From positions 1-64,000 of the forward strand of contig JAJZYH010000003.1 of the NCBI GenBank assembly GCA_021798195.1: a DNA stretch of 64,000 nt. Reading direction: 5' to 3'. This document shows, piece by piece, positions 8,330 to 16,224 of this stretch; within the stretch, counting starts at the first letter, position 1, and each line of letters starts with the position of its first letter. The DNA is from Thermoplasmata archaeon. Its GTDB lineage: Archaea > Thermoplasmatota > Thermoplasmata > Lutacidiplasmatales > UBA184. The notes beneath the pieces were generated by a model that was not told the origin of the DNA, did no database searches, and saw nothing but the letters and a program-made list of their open reading frames with translations. The position numbers and the translations under genes were made by a program.

Positions 8330-9331
8330 TCAGGAACTTCCGGAAGGGGAGGCCTCCAGGGTCCGGAAGGGAGTGCCGGTGAGCCGCTCGTAGATGTGGG
8401 TGTAGAGCCGGCTCACCTCCTCCACCAGCTGGGGGGGGAGGGGGGGGATGGGGGGTTCCTCCTGATGGGCCTCCCGGGCCACCATGAGCTTCGCATGGTA
8501 GCCGGTCTGCCGGTAGTACTGGCGCACGAACTCCTTGGAGAACTCCTCGAACCTCCCGTCGGCCATGCCCACGGTCTCCCAGAACCGGTCCTCGTCCCCC
8601 GTTCCGAAGGTGTCCACCACCATGGGCTCCCCGTCGGGCCCGAACGCGAACTCCTTCTTGCCGTCCACATGGACGAGCCCCCGGGGCGAGATCTCCTTCT
8701 GGATGGCCTCATCGATGCGCAGGATGATCTCCCGGATCTCCTGGAAGGTCTCCTGGGAAAGACCCCCCACCCGGAGGGCCTCCTCCGGGGAGAGGACGCG
8801 GTCCACCTTCTCGAGCTTCGTGGTGACCTCGAACATGGGCTCGGGGAGCTTCTCCCCGTAGGTCACGGTCTTCCCCGTGGGAAACCCCAGCTCCGGCGGC
8901 TCCACCTTCCCCGCCTTCACCCGGTCCCAGAGGCTCCCCGCCACATAGTACCGCATGACGAACTCGAGGGGGATGAAGGCGTTCCGGGGACGGGGCCCGA
9001 AGGCCCGGACGTCGGGACGGACCTCGACGCGCCTCACCCGCATGCGGTTGGGGGCGGAGAGGGAGAGGAAGTGGTGCTTCACGCCCAGCCGCGAGCACAT
9101 CTCGAACCAGTGGGCGCTCGTCCGGGCCAGCGTCTCCCCCTTGTGGGGGATGAGGCTGGGGATCTTCTTGTCGAAGACGCTGATGTCGTCGGAGAAGCGG
9201 AACTCCACCTCGTCGGGGGCGGTCTGCCAGACCTCCTTCACCTTCCCCCGGCGCACGAAACGGGGGAAGGGGCCCTCCGAGGGAGGGACGGACGGGCTCT
9301 TGGGCTCCGAACGCGAGGATCTCTTGGACAT
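8330..9331 (-). CDS. purC: phosphoribosylaminoimidazole-succinocarboxamide synthase (SAICAR synthetase)
   Basis: Step of de novo purine synthesis joining CAIR and aspartate with ATP. The 333-residue protein has the family's RRGKVKEVW start of the ATP site, [12 protein letters not shown], the [11 protein letters not shown] and [13 protein letters not shown] motifs that contact substrate, and the DGKKEFAFG and [12 protein letters not shown] segments. The N-terminus has about 25 Ser/Lys/Pro-rich extra residues, and the C-terminus is longer than the short bacterial form, resembling the yeast-type enzyme. ATG 9331 lies 27 bp downstream of a TTTTAGG box. PurP, the last-but-one purine enzyme, is encoded at 37.8 kb. 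Confidence 0.93.
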   Translation of the reverse strand: MSKRSSRSEPKSPSVPPSEGPFPRFVRRGKVKEVWQTAPDEVEFRFSDDISVFDKKIPSLIPHKGETLARTSAHWFEMCSRLGVKHHFLSLSAPNRMRVRRVEVRPDVRAFGPRPRNAFIPLEFVMRYYVAGSLWDRVKAGKVEPPELGFPTGKTVTYGEKLPEPMFEVTTKLEKVDRVLSPEEALRVGGLSQETFQEIREIILRIDEAIQKEISPRGLVHVDGKKEFAFGPDGEPMVVDTFGTGDEDRFWETVGMADGRFEEFSKEFVRQYYRQTGYHAKLMVAREAHQEEPPIPPLPPQLVEEVSRLYTHIYERLTGTPFRTLEASPSGSS

Positions 9332-9355
9332 ACGGGGAAGAGGCAACGTCGGCGA

Positions 9356-9362
9356 CCTAAAA
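9356..9362 (-). promoter_or_regulatory. TATA box of purC
   Basis: Minus-strand TTTTAGG centred 27 bp upstream of the purC ATG at 9331, consistent with a leaderless transcript. Confidence 0.5.
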
Positions 9363-9412
9363 GTCCACCCCACCCGTCCCCGCGCCACGGGAACCCGGTG
9401 CAGGGAAGGACG

Positions 9413-10063
9413 TCACCGATGGCGACGGGACGCTCCGCGGGACCGTCGCGGAGCGCTCCGCGCCGGCGGGGCCCGCCCTCCCGAGAGCCGCCGGACGATG
9501 CCGTCCATCTCCCGGCGGGCCCGGGCGACCTCCCGGCGCTCCCGCGCGATCCATTGCCGGGCCGGTGCCAGATTGGGCCAGGGGGCGAGATCGCTCTCGA
9601 CGGGGCCGGCTCCTTGCGCCTCCGGTTGCGGCTCGGGGGATGTCGTCTCCCCCGCGGAATCCTCCTCGGCGGGTCCTTCCGCCGCCGTTTCCTCCACCAC
9701 CGGGGAACCGCCATCTTCCTCCACCAGGGGCAGCTCCTCCGGCGAGGGTTCCCCGCTCTCTGGTGCGGGCGCATCCCCGGGGGGAGGGGGTGGTCCACCG
9801 GAGGGGCCATCCGTGGGCAAGGGGACGGGAAGGTCCGGCTCGGGAGGGGGGGGAGCCGTGGGGACGGGCTCGGGCGCCGGGGGCTCTCCCGGACCCTCCT
9901 CCGTGTCCCCGCGGTAGGCGGCCTCGGGAGGAGGGGGCCCATCGGGCCGGGGAGCGTCTTCGAAATGGAGCGGGTTCTCCGAAGGGTGCGCCCGGGCCCG
10001 GTGGGTGCTCAGGAGCTCGCGGGGCAGACGGACCGAACAGATGGGACAGGTCTCCAGGGGCAC
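9413..10063 (-). CDS. zinc-finger protein with long acidic/proline linker and basic tail
   Basis: Unrecognised protein of about 216 residues. Near the N-terminus CPICSVRLPRELLSTHRARAH gives a C-x2-C-x11-H-x4-H arrangement, a likely C2H2-type zinc finger. The next about 120 residues are low-complexity Pro, Glu, Gly and Ala, clearly acidic, followed by a helical basic segment (ARQWIARERREVARAR) and a C-terminal tail dense in Arg and Ser. That layout suggests nucleic-acid binding at both ends. The GTG at 10063 is preferred because a CAAATAGG box lies about 38 bp upstream; a TTG at 10084 would give seven more residues. Function unknown. Confidence 0.6.
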   Translation of the reverse strand: MPLETCPICSVRLPRELLSTHRARAHPSENPLHFEDAPRPDGPPPPEAAYRGDTEEGPGEPPAPEPVPTAPPPPEPDLPVPLPTDGPSGGPPPPPGDAPAPESGEPSPEELPLVEEDGGSPVVEETAAEGPAEEDSAGETTSPEPQPEAQGAGPVESDLAPWPNLAPARQWIARERREVARARREMDGIVRRLSGGRAPPARSAPRRSRGASRRHR

Positions 10064-10156
10064 TGTATCTCGCCTCGGATGCAAAGAGGGGGGACCCCCT
10101 ATTTGGGTCCTCCCGGTACAGGGGAAGGAGGATCGCGAGGGTTCCGAGGGCTCCCC

Positions 10157-10720
10157 CTACACGGACCGGGCGTGGATCGAGGTGATGGGGCGGAAGCCCC
10201 TCTTGGCATAGAAGCGTGTGGCGATCTCGTTGAGCGAAGGGAATTCCACGGTGATGACGCCCGCGCCCCTCTCCTTCAGGATCCGGGTGGCCTCCTCCAC
10301 GAGGTACTCCCCGAGCCCCCCCCGGCGGTGGGCCGGGAGCAGGTAGATGTCCAGCACCACCCCCTCCTTCTCGGGGACATAGAACAGGCGCTCCCGGATG
10401 GTGGCCCGGAGCACCCCCACCACCTTCCCCTCGTCGGCCCCGGTCGCCTCGGCGGAGAGCAGGAGGGAATTGGGATTCGAGAGGTCCGCCGAAAGGACCC
10501 GGAGCGCCTGCTCCTCGGCATCCGGCCGGACCGCGAGGAGCGGATCGAACTCCCCGTTGAGCCTCTTGAGCCGGACGAGGAGCCCCACCAGCGCGGGGAG
10601 ATCGTCCTTCCGGGCGGGGCGGACCCGCACCCCCCGCACGACCTTCCCCTCGCCGGGGTCCGGTGCCTCGCGCTCGCTCCCTTTCCGGTCCTTTTGGGCC
10701 GTCCCCTTCCTCGGTTCCAT
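10157..10720 (-). CDS. GNAT family N-acetyltransferase
   Basis: A 187-residue acetyl-CoA-dependent acetyltransferase. The core shows the GNAT motif A region VVLDIYLLPAHRRGGLGEYLVEEA with an R-x-x-G-x-G/A-type pyrophosphate loop (HRRGGLG), then the motif B FYAKRGFRP. About 50 charged residues precede the domain and look disordered. The ATG at 10720 lies 40 bp downstream of the malic-enzyme stop on the same strand, so the two are probably co-transcribed. Substrate unknown; small-molecule or protein N-acetylation are equally possible. Confidence 0.8.
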   Translation of the reverse strand: MEPRKGTAQKDRKGSEREAPDPGEGKVVRGVRVRPARKDDLPALVGLLVRLKRLNGEFDPLLAVRPDAEEQALRVLSADLSNPNSLLLSAEATGADEGKVVGVLRATIRERLFYVPEKEGVVLDIYLLPAHRRGGLGEYLVEEATRILKERGAGVITVEFPSLNEIATRFYAKRGFRPITSIHARSV

Positions 10721-10760
10721 GAATCCTTCCGCCTCCCGTCCGCCCGGTGATCCTCCCGCG

Positions 10761-12182
10761 TCAGCCCTCCGGGGGCATGGGGGGGAGGAGCCCATTCTGG
10801 GAAAGCCATTGTCCCAGTCGTCGGGACCTCGTCATCCGCTGGGTGGCCATCTCCAGGAACTCGGCCCGGCTCCTTCGCACCCGGGCGATCCCCAGCTCCA
10901 CGGCCTGGGTGGCCACCGCTGCGGCGATCTCGGGGAAGACGCTCTCCTCGTCCATGGTGGGGAGGATGTGCTCGGCGGTGACGCCCCGCACGCGGGCCGC
11001 CCGGGCAAGCTCCCGGGCGGCGGCGAGGACCACGGGATCCGGGATCCCGGTGGCCCGGGCGTCGAGGATCCCCCGGAACACGAACGGGAAGACCAGCGAA
11101 TTGTTCACCTGATTGGGGAAGTCGCTCCTCCCCGTCGCCACCACCGCCGCACCGGCCTCCCGCGCCACCTGGGGCCAGATCTCGGGGTCCGGGTTGGCCA
11201 GGGCGAACACGATGGGGTTCGGCGCCATCCGGCCGACCCACTCGGGCCGGACGGCGCGGGGATCCGGGCGGCTCGCCGCCAGGAGCACGTCGGCGCCGTC
11301 CAGGGCCTCCGCGAGGCCCCCCCGACGCCGGATCTCGTTGGTCTCCAGGGCGAGGTCGTACTTCCACCGGTTGTGCAGCATGAGTTCGTCCAGGTCCTCC
11401 CGCTCCGCCTGGAGGATCCCCTTCTGGTCCACCATGATCATGGCCCCCATGTCCGCCCCCAGCGCCCGGAGGAGGCGGGCGGTGGCCAGGTTCGCGGCAC
11501 CGGCGCCCAGGAGCACGATCCGCGCCGTGTCGATGCGGCGCCCCGTCACCTCGAGGGCGTTGAGGAGCCCCGCCACGGTGGCCGCCGCCGTTCCCAGCTG
11601 GTCGTCGTGCCAGACGGGGATGCGCAACGTGGCCTGCAGGCGGTCCAGGATCCAGAAGCACTTGGGGCTCGCGGTGTCCTCCATGTTGACGCCGCCCAGC
11701 GCCGGTTCCAGCCGCCGCACGGTCTCCACGAATTCCTCGGGGGAGGCCACCTGGATGGGCAAGGGGAACGCGTCCACCCCCCCGAGGTACTTGAACAGGA
11801 GCGCCTTCCCCTCCATCACGGGAAGTGCGGCGCGGGGCCCCACGTCCCCGAGCCCCAGCACCCGGGACCCGTCGGTGACGATCCCGATGGTGTTCCATCT
11901 CCCGGTGAGCTCGAACGAGAGGTCCGGGTCGCGCTGGATCTCCCGGGAGACCTGGGCGATGCCCGGTGTGTACCAGTAGGAGAAGTCCGCGAGGCTCCGG
12001 ATGGGCACCCGGGGGACCACCTCCATCTTTCCGCCGTAATGCCGCGCCAGCTCCACGGCGCGTTCCGAGAGCTCCGCGGTCTCCCGCTCCGCCCGGTGCG
12101 CCGAGTCTCCCGGGGCATCCGCCCCGGAGGGCGGTTCCCGCACGGTTTCCTTGGGCCGGACTGATGACACGGCATCCCCCAT
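10761..12182 (-). CDS. NAD(P)-dependent malic enzyme
   Basis: Oxidative decarboxylation of malate to pyruvate. The 473-residue protein has the malic-enzyme N-terminal substrate domain (YTPGIAQVSREI, VLGLGDVGPRAALPVMEGK) with the metal-site IPVWHDDQLGTAA, and the NAD-binding domain with IVLLGAGAANLATARLL. It continues through the expected NPIVFALANPDPE and FPNQVNNSLVFPF. The length is that of the short bacterial and archaeal type without a phosphotransacetylase domain. ATG 12182; an ATTAAATC box sits about 40 bp upstream. With the glyoxylate-shunt genes at 31-34 kb it could return malate to pyruvate during growth on C2 compounds. Confidence 0.92.
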   Translation of the reverse strand: MGDAVSSVRPKETVREPPSGADAPGDSAHRAERETAELSERAVELARHYGGKMEVVPRVPIRSLADFSYWYTPGIAQVSREIQRDPDLSFELTGRWNTIGIVTDGSRVLGLGDVGPRAALPVMEGKALLFKYLGGVDAFPLPIQVASPEEFVETVRRLEPALGGVNMEDTASPKCFWILDRLQATLRIPVWHDDQLGTAAATVAGLLNALEVTGRRIDTARIVLLGAGAANLATARLLRALGADMGAMIMVDQKGILQAEREDLDELMLHNRWKYDLALETNEIRRRGGLAEALDGADVLLAASRPDPRAVRPEWVGRMAPNPIVFALANPDPEIWPQVAREAGAAVVATGRSDFPNQVNNSLVFPFVFRGILDARATGIPDPVVLAAARELARAARVRGVTAEHILPTMDEESVFPEIAAAVATQAVELGIARVRRSRAEFLEMATQRMTRSRRLGQWLSQNGLLPPMPPEG

Positions 12183-12344
12183 TGTGGACTTCGTCCCGTG
12201 ACGACGGGGGTCCCTGCGATTTAATCCTTCCTCGGGACGCGAAGCATCCGGCGCTTGACGATGTTCATGCGTGGGTGGATGGAAGACGTCACGCCCGCCC
12301 GTGCCCTTCCCGCCCCGCCTCACGCAAGCGGGTGGGCAAGGACC

Positions 12345-13241
12345 TCATCGACCCGGAGGTTTCATGGCTCCTTTGGCCGCGGCCCGCACCGCAAGGGGTT
12401 CGAGACCGAATAGCGCGACGGCGTTCTCATAGAAGATCTTCCGGAGTTCCCGCGGGGAAAACCCGAGGCGCGTCACCGCCCGGACCGCAGCCAAGGGGTC
12501 GTCCAGGGGGTAGTCGCTCCCGAACAGCAGCCGGTCCGCGCCCACCTTCCGGAGGACCCAGCCGAACCCATCGGCCAGGGGGCCCCCGGAAAGCAGGGAG
12601 GCCGTGGCGGACAGGTCCACCCATACGTTCCGCTTCCACCAGGGGTACCGTGCCAGGATGTCGTAGACGAGCAGTTCCGCGAACTTGGGGCCGTGGGCGT
12701 GGGCCAGGACCAGCCGGGCTTCGGGGACTTCCATGGCAAGTCGGACGAATTTCCCCGGCTGGTCCGCGTCGAACGGGGAGTACGCGTCAAAGAGGACGGG
12801 GAGCCCCAGGCCAGCCGCTTCCCGGACCACGGCACGGACCTGGGGGTCCGCCACGTCAAACGCCTGCGTGTTGGGGTGGAGCTTCAACCCCTTCGCTCCC
12901 TCGCGAGCCACGCGATGGATCTCCTTCCGGGCGGAGGGACCATCGCCCGGGTGGACGGAGCACAAAGGGAAGAATCGTCCACGGGTCTCCCGGGCGAGCG
13001 ACAGGATCCCGTCATTCAGGGATCGCGTCCTCGGGAGGGCTCCCCGGGGAGCCATCACGAGGGCCGCCACGAACCGAACGTCGAGGTTCCCCAGGGTCCC
13101 CAGATAGTCCCGTGGGGAGTGGGGCCTCGTCCCCATCGTTGGCTCCCCCTCGATCATCGGATGCGTATGGGCATCGACGATGGGACCCCGATAGACCGTA
13201 CGAGGTGGCCCCGGGTGGGATGGGGATGGGTCCATGGCCAA
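12345..13241 (-). CDS. amidohydrolase family 2 (metal-dependent TIM-barrel hydrolase or decarboxylase)
   Basis: A 298-residue protein of the amidohydrolase_2 type. It begins with the metal-binding HxH (PIVDAHTHPM), then has KLHPNTQAF, LVLAHAHGPKFAELL with a candidate metal His, and the terminal LLFGSDYPLDDPLAAV with the catalytic Asp, followed by IFYENAVALFGL, the usual end of this fold. Relatives include aminocarboxymuconate-semialdehyde decarboxylase-like and other uncharacterised hydrolases, so the substrate is open. Two in-frame ATGs lie 6 bp apart at 13241 and 13235. It is transcribed divergently from the hypothetical gene at 13599. Confidence 0.8.
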   Translation of the reverse strand: MAMDPSPSHPGPPRTVYRGPIVDAHTHPMIEGEPTMGTRPHSPRDYLGTLGNLDVRFVAALVMAPRGALPRTRSLNDGILSLARETRGRFFPLCSVHPGDGPSARKEIHRVAREGAKGLKLHPNTQAFDVADPQVRAVVREAAGLGLPVLFDAYSPFDADQPGKFVRLAMEVPEARLVLAHAHGPKFAELLVYDILARYPWWKRNVWVDLSATASLLSGGPLADGFGWVLRKVGADRLLFGSDYPLDDPLAAVRAVTRLGFSPRELRKIFYENAVALFGLEPLAVRAAAKGAMKPPGR

Positions 13242-13598
13242 GGAGGGACCACCACGGGTCTCATCACCCTTGTGAGGGGTGCACCGGATCCCGCGAACGA
13301 ATCCCCATTCGAGCGTCGTCCCGTCCGCGACGGGCGGAGGGTATCCTCAGGGTTCCCTCCCTCGACGCCATCTCGGAGTTCCGCCTTGTCGTTCCTGGGC
13401 CTTCTGGTGCCGGTTCTCCTCACCCCCCCTCGCGGGAATCCAAACGGGCCACGGGGTGCCACTTCGCGGGACCTGGTGGTGTGGGATGCCGCCGCAGAGC
13501 CTTCGCCGTCCCCAGGACCTCTGGATCCGCCCACGAAGGGCCGGAGCGACATGCGGGGCGCAGGTTTATTGTGCTCCCGGATTCTGAGGGCCTGCTGG
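13242..13598 (+). other. 357-bp intergenic region, no supported gene
   Basis: Divergent spacer. Open frames here are extensions of the neighbours' frames in GC-rich DNA with no recognisable protein. The only signal I can support is a GGTTTATTG TATA-like box at about 13563-13571, 30 bp before the start of the downstream plus-strand gene. No tRNA T-loop signature was found. Confidence 0.5.
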
Positions 13599-14192
13599 AT
13601 GGGAGCTCCCACGGCTACCGTGCCGCAGAGGAACGCGGGCCACCCCGGTGGGCCCACCGAACATCACGAACTCGTCCGCCAGTATCGGGAAGCGGTCGCC
13701 CGGTTGGAGAATTACCGGGGCACGCGCCTTCTGGTCATGGACCAGGTGAGACGGTGCCTGGCCATCCTGGGAGACGAAGCGGGCCAGGTGGTGGGACCGG
13801 AGAGGTTCCGTTCCCTGCGCAAGGAGACCGAAGCCCTTTCGCTGGAGACCCCCTCCGACGCCCCGGAGGCCGATCCGTCGGACAATGGCGACCCCGCCAC
13901 GGCCTGGATGGATGCCGAAAACCCTTCCGAGATGGCGGAGGCGATCTTGGAGACCACACCCACCCCCGCGAGCCCGGAGGAACGGAAACGGGCCCGGGAA
14001 GCGCTCCGGGACCTGGTGCGGGCGCTCGACGAAGCGGATGCCCGGACCCCCGATCTCCACCTCGCCATCGTCCGGGCCGAGCGGAAGCTGCGGGCGTTTG
14101 AGCAGGGACAACCCGGCCGCCCGGGAGGATCCCACGTGGCCCGAAGCAGTGTGGAGTCCGCGGAAAGCCATCCGCTCAAGGCGGATCCCTGA
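13599..14192 (+). CDS. hypothetical helical protein
   Basis: Unrecognised 197-residue protein. It is rich in Glu, Ala and Arg with long amphipathic stretches (HELVRQYREAVARLEN, ERKRAREALRDLVRALDEAD) separated by an acidic, Pro/Ser-rich linker, so two helical regions joined by a disordered segment are likely. No signal peptide, membrane segment or cysteine motif is visible. The ATG at 13599 was chosen for its TATA-like GGTTTATTG about 30 bp upstream; a GTG at 13571 would lie too close to that box. The opposite strand is also open over much of this length, so coding direction is inferred from composition and promoter. Confidence 0.5.
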   Translation: MGAPTATVPQRNAGHPGGPTEHHELVRQYREAVARLENYRGTRLLVMDQVRRCLAILGDEAGQVVGPERFRSLRKETEALSLETPSDAPEADPSDNGDPATAWMDAENPSEMAEAILETTPTPASPEERKRAREALRDLVRALDEADARTPDLHLAIVRAERKLRAFEQGQPGRPGGSHVARSSVESAESHPLKADP

Positions 14193-14222
14193 GCCCGCCC
14201 TCTGGCAAGATGGGTGGCGGGC
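14193..14222 (+). terminator. possible hairpin between convergent genes
   Basis: Inverted repeat GCCCGCC / GGCGGGC with a 16-nt loop immediately after the stop of the hypothetical gene, followed by a short C/T-rich run. It may mark the boundary between convergent units. Archaeal termination normally relies on U-runs, which are weak here. Confidence 0.3.
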
Positions 14223-14245
14223 CCCCTTTCTCGCTGACTAGGGCG

Positions 14246-14824
14246 TCACTCGGATCGAGTGCGCGATGTGCCCGGCCGTGGGACGAGACGACGCCGCAAC
14301 TCTGGTACAAGATCCTCTGCCAGGTCTTGCCTTGCCACGCGGCTGACGTAGTCCCAGTCGATTTCGTCTCGATACTCGGCGGCGAGAGCGACGGCCTGGT
14401 CAAAGAGGTCCATGCCACCGCGGGGCCATACTTTCGTTTCAATCAACCGCTTCGCAATCAAGTCCTCCACCGAGGCGAGACGAACCGTGCCGTAGGGTGT
14501 CGACACCACCCGCAGTCTCCGGACGTCACCGGTGTAATGTTGACCGACAGGATCGACCCACAGCTCAAGGTCCGAGCGTGCCCACAACCGGCCCTCTCGT
14601 TGGAACCGCCATCGCTCCAAGATTCCGATGATCAGGAGACGCTCCCCAACGAGGTCGACGTCCCCCGAGACGTACTTTCCGCTCGTGTAGACCTCGATCG
14701 CGGATCCGCCTACGATGACGATGTCGGTCGCGGCTTCCTTCGCCAGAAGGGCCCCCAACCAGAGGTTTCTCTCGCCGCCACTCCTTGCTTTGGCGAGGAT
14801 TCCGCCGAGCTCGTCCGCGTTCAA
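14246..14824 (-). CDS. nucleotidyltransferase-fold protein, toxin-like
   Basis: A 192-residue protein with the minimal nucleotidyltransferase signature: IVIVGGSAIEVYTSGKY followed by VSGDVDLVG, that is GGS with a DxD pair about 16 residues later, and a later VEDLIAKRLIE typical of the AbiEii/DUF6036-like families. Such proteins modify tRNA or protein with nucleotides and are often toxins paired with wHTH antitoxins. The start ATG overlaps the upstream wHTH gene stop by 4 bp (14821-14824), as in two-gene toxin-antitoxin units. Base composition is visibly less GC-rich than the flanking genes, which suggests transfer. Whether it is toxic is inference. Confidence 0.7.
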   Translation of the reverse strand: MNADELGGILAKARSGGERNLWLGALLAKEAATDIVIVGGSAIEVYTSGKYVSGDVDLVGERLLIIGILERWRFQREGRLWARSDLELWVDPVGQHYTGDVRRLRVVSTPYGTVRLASVEDLIAKRLIETKVWPRGGMDLFDQAVALAAEYRDEIDWDYVSRVARQDLAEDLVPELRRRLVPRPGTSRTRSE

Positions 14825-15306
14825 TTCGTGGCACGCTTCGAGCGGACGGAAGTCGGAGCTCCGGCCTTTGCGAGGACCTCGTCCTTCTCCCGCCGCCGGC
14901 GTACGGCAGTCGCTGTGAGCGGGCGACCGGGAGTGAACCTCGATAGGTCGAGAGGCATCCGAGAGCTCCTCTGAATGGAGAGGGTTGCCCGCCGACTTCG
15001 CTCCCGGGCTCCCCGAATCAGGTCTTGGCTCCAGACGACCCGGAGGCGCCGGCGCAAAAGCATCCGCACGTCGGAGTCGACTACCCTCCAGCCGTCGCGG
15101 CCTTCGGGAGTAGGGGCTCGTTCGACTTCGTTGACCCGGAGCAACCGCCTCAGTTCCCGGTAGACGTTGGGGGGCTCCATCTCCACCATGGATGCAACGC
15201 GGTACGCCGTGAGGGGCGCTTCGGCGTTGGCCAAGGCGGCTAAGATCCTAACGCGGTCCTCCGACCCGAACAGTGCCGCGAGCCCCGGGTCTACGGTCAG
15301 CGCCAT
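14821..15306 (-). CDS. winged-helix regulator, probable antitoxin/autorepressor
   Basis: A 161-residue protein whose first about 80 residues form a winged helix-turn-helix (FGSEDRVRILAAL, YRVASMVEMEPPNVYREL as recognition helix, then a wing ending in GWRVVDSD). The second half is Arg-rich (LRRRLRVVW) and lacks a recognised domain. It starts at an ATG at 15306, 9 bp from a perfect 19-bp palindrome that covers its own promoter, the usual arrangement for an autorepressor. It is followed with a 4-bp overlap by the nucleotidyltransferase gene. The pair resembles AbiEi/AbiEii-type type IV toxin-antitoxin modules in layout, though no sequence identity to AbiEi is claimed. Confidence 0.7.
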   Translation of the reverse strand: MALTVDPGLAALFGSEDRVRILAALANAEAPLTAYRVASMVEMEPPNVYRELRRLLRVNEVERAPTPEGRDGWRVVDSDVRMLLRRRLRVVWSQDLIRGARERSRRATLSIQRSSRMPLDLSRFTPGRPLTATAVRRRREKDEVLAKAGAPTSVRSKRATN

Positions 15307-15314
15307 CGGATTGT

Positions 15315-15333
15315 ATTAGTCAATATGACTAAT
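15315..15333 (-). promoter_or_regulatory. perfect palindrome over the wHTH/nucleotidyltransferase promoter
   Basis: ATTAGTCA-ATA-TGACTAAT: two exact 8-bp arms around a 3-nt spacer, in an A+T-rich patch unlike its surroundings. On the minus strand a TTTATTAG TATA box (about 15329-15336) overlaps the outer arm, and the ATG at 15306 is 25 bp further on. A dimeric regulator bound here would block TBP and the start site, so this is the likely operator of the wHTH protein. Confidence 0.65.
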
Positions 15334-15392
15334 AAAGATGACTGGTCGGAGTCCGCCGAGGGCGGCCCGGCGCGGAGACGGCAGCGGTTTCT

Positions 15393-15780
15393 TCACTGGT
15401 CCCGCTCGTCCGGGTCACGAATCCTACAGCCCAATTCATTGCGTGGGTCCCCTCGGACCCGGAGGCTGACCCTCCGACCCACTTCCACGGTGCCGGCCAC
15501 CGTGGCGGACCCATTCACCTCCAAGGCGCCCCTCCGCTTCGATGGCCCCACAGCGGAGCGGCCCTTCCACCCGGGTGTCGTCCCCGCACTGGAACCGGCC
15601 CCGGATCTCGATTCCCGCCGACCCCGTTCCCCGTACGGATCCCCCGTGGGGCAGGTCCACCTCGTCCGTCACGCCGTCCACCACCCGTTCCTCTCCCCGC
15701 ATGAATTGCCTCCCCGGGAGAGCGCTCCCCGCGCCTCCTCCGTCGTTCCACGGAGGGGACCCTTCAAAACCCTCGCTCAC
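15393..15780 (-). pseudogene. bactofilin-like beta-helix protein, frameshifted
   Basis: From a GTG at 15780 the frame reads a short-period Gly-rich repeat typical of bactofilin-type polymer-forming beta-solenoids (SAGIEIRGRFQCGDDTRVEG, then CGAIEAEGRL). Just after EGRL at about 15509 the repeat breaks in that frame, which ends at 15436, but resumes in another frame as EVNGSATVAGTVEVGRRVSL and runs to a TGA at 15393. Removing one G restores a 128-residue protein with an unbroken repeat. The unbroken-frame product would be 114 residues. The 5' end overlaps the DUF167 stop by 4 bp, so they form an operon. Either a real frameshift mutation or a sequencing error. Confidence 0.55.
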
Positions 15781-16085
15781 CGGGGGTGAGCACCGGACCC
15801 CTTGGGCCGACCCCGCTCCACCGCAGCCCGAAGACGGTCCGTGGCATCCTCATCCGTGAGGCCATCCACGTGGAGACACTTGGAACGGGAGGTTCCCGCA
15901 GACACCCATCGTACGCCATTGGCTGGAACCCCTAACCACTCCGCAAGGAGACCAAGGATGTGCCGGTTCGCCTCGCCCCGCACAGGAGGCGCCCGGCAAT
16001 GGACGATCCACCGTTGACGCCAGGGATCCCAGCGTAGCTCGTCGTGGGGGCTTCCCGGCACGACCCAGAGAGATACCTTGCCCAT
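15777..16085 (-). CDS. DUF167 (YggU-like) family protein
   Basis: A 102-residue protein matching the DUF167 fold: KVSLWVVPGSPHDEL at the start, IVHCRAPPVRGEANRHIL in the middle and WVSAGTSRSKCLHVDG near the end, the conserved core in bacteria and archaea. Its function is unproven. The ATG at 16085 has a GGAGG about 9 bp upstream; a GTG at 16109 would add eight residues. The stop overlaps the start of the bactofilin-like gene. Confidence 0.82.
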   Translation of the reverse strand: MGKVSLWVVPGSPHDELRWDPWRQRWIVHCRAPPVRGEANRHILGLLAEWLGVPANGVRWVSAGTSRSKCLHVDGLTDEDATDRLRAAVERGRPKGSGAHPR

Positions 16086-16224
16086 CGCTCGCGGATCCTC
16101 CTCCGTCACCCCGGTGTTCCGCGGTCACTTCTGGGATTCGCCGCATCCGGCCCGCACCGACGGATCGCAGAACTGGGCCGTGGATGGAGAGAGTGCGTTC
16201 CCAGGGAGGAGTGGATGGATGGTC

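Noticed and set aside
12693-13598. Long plus-strand frame continuing upstream of the hypothetical gene at 13599.
   Set aside because: It is antisense to the amidohydrolase and lacks protein-like composition; a TATA-like box supports the shorter start.
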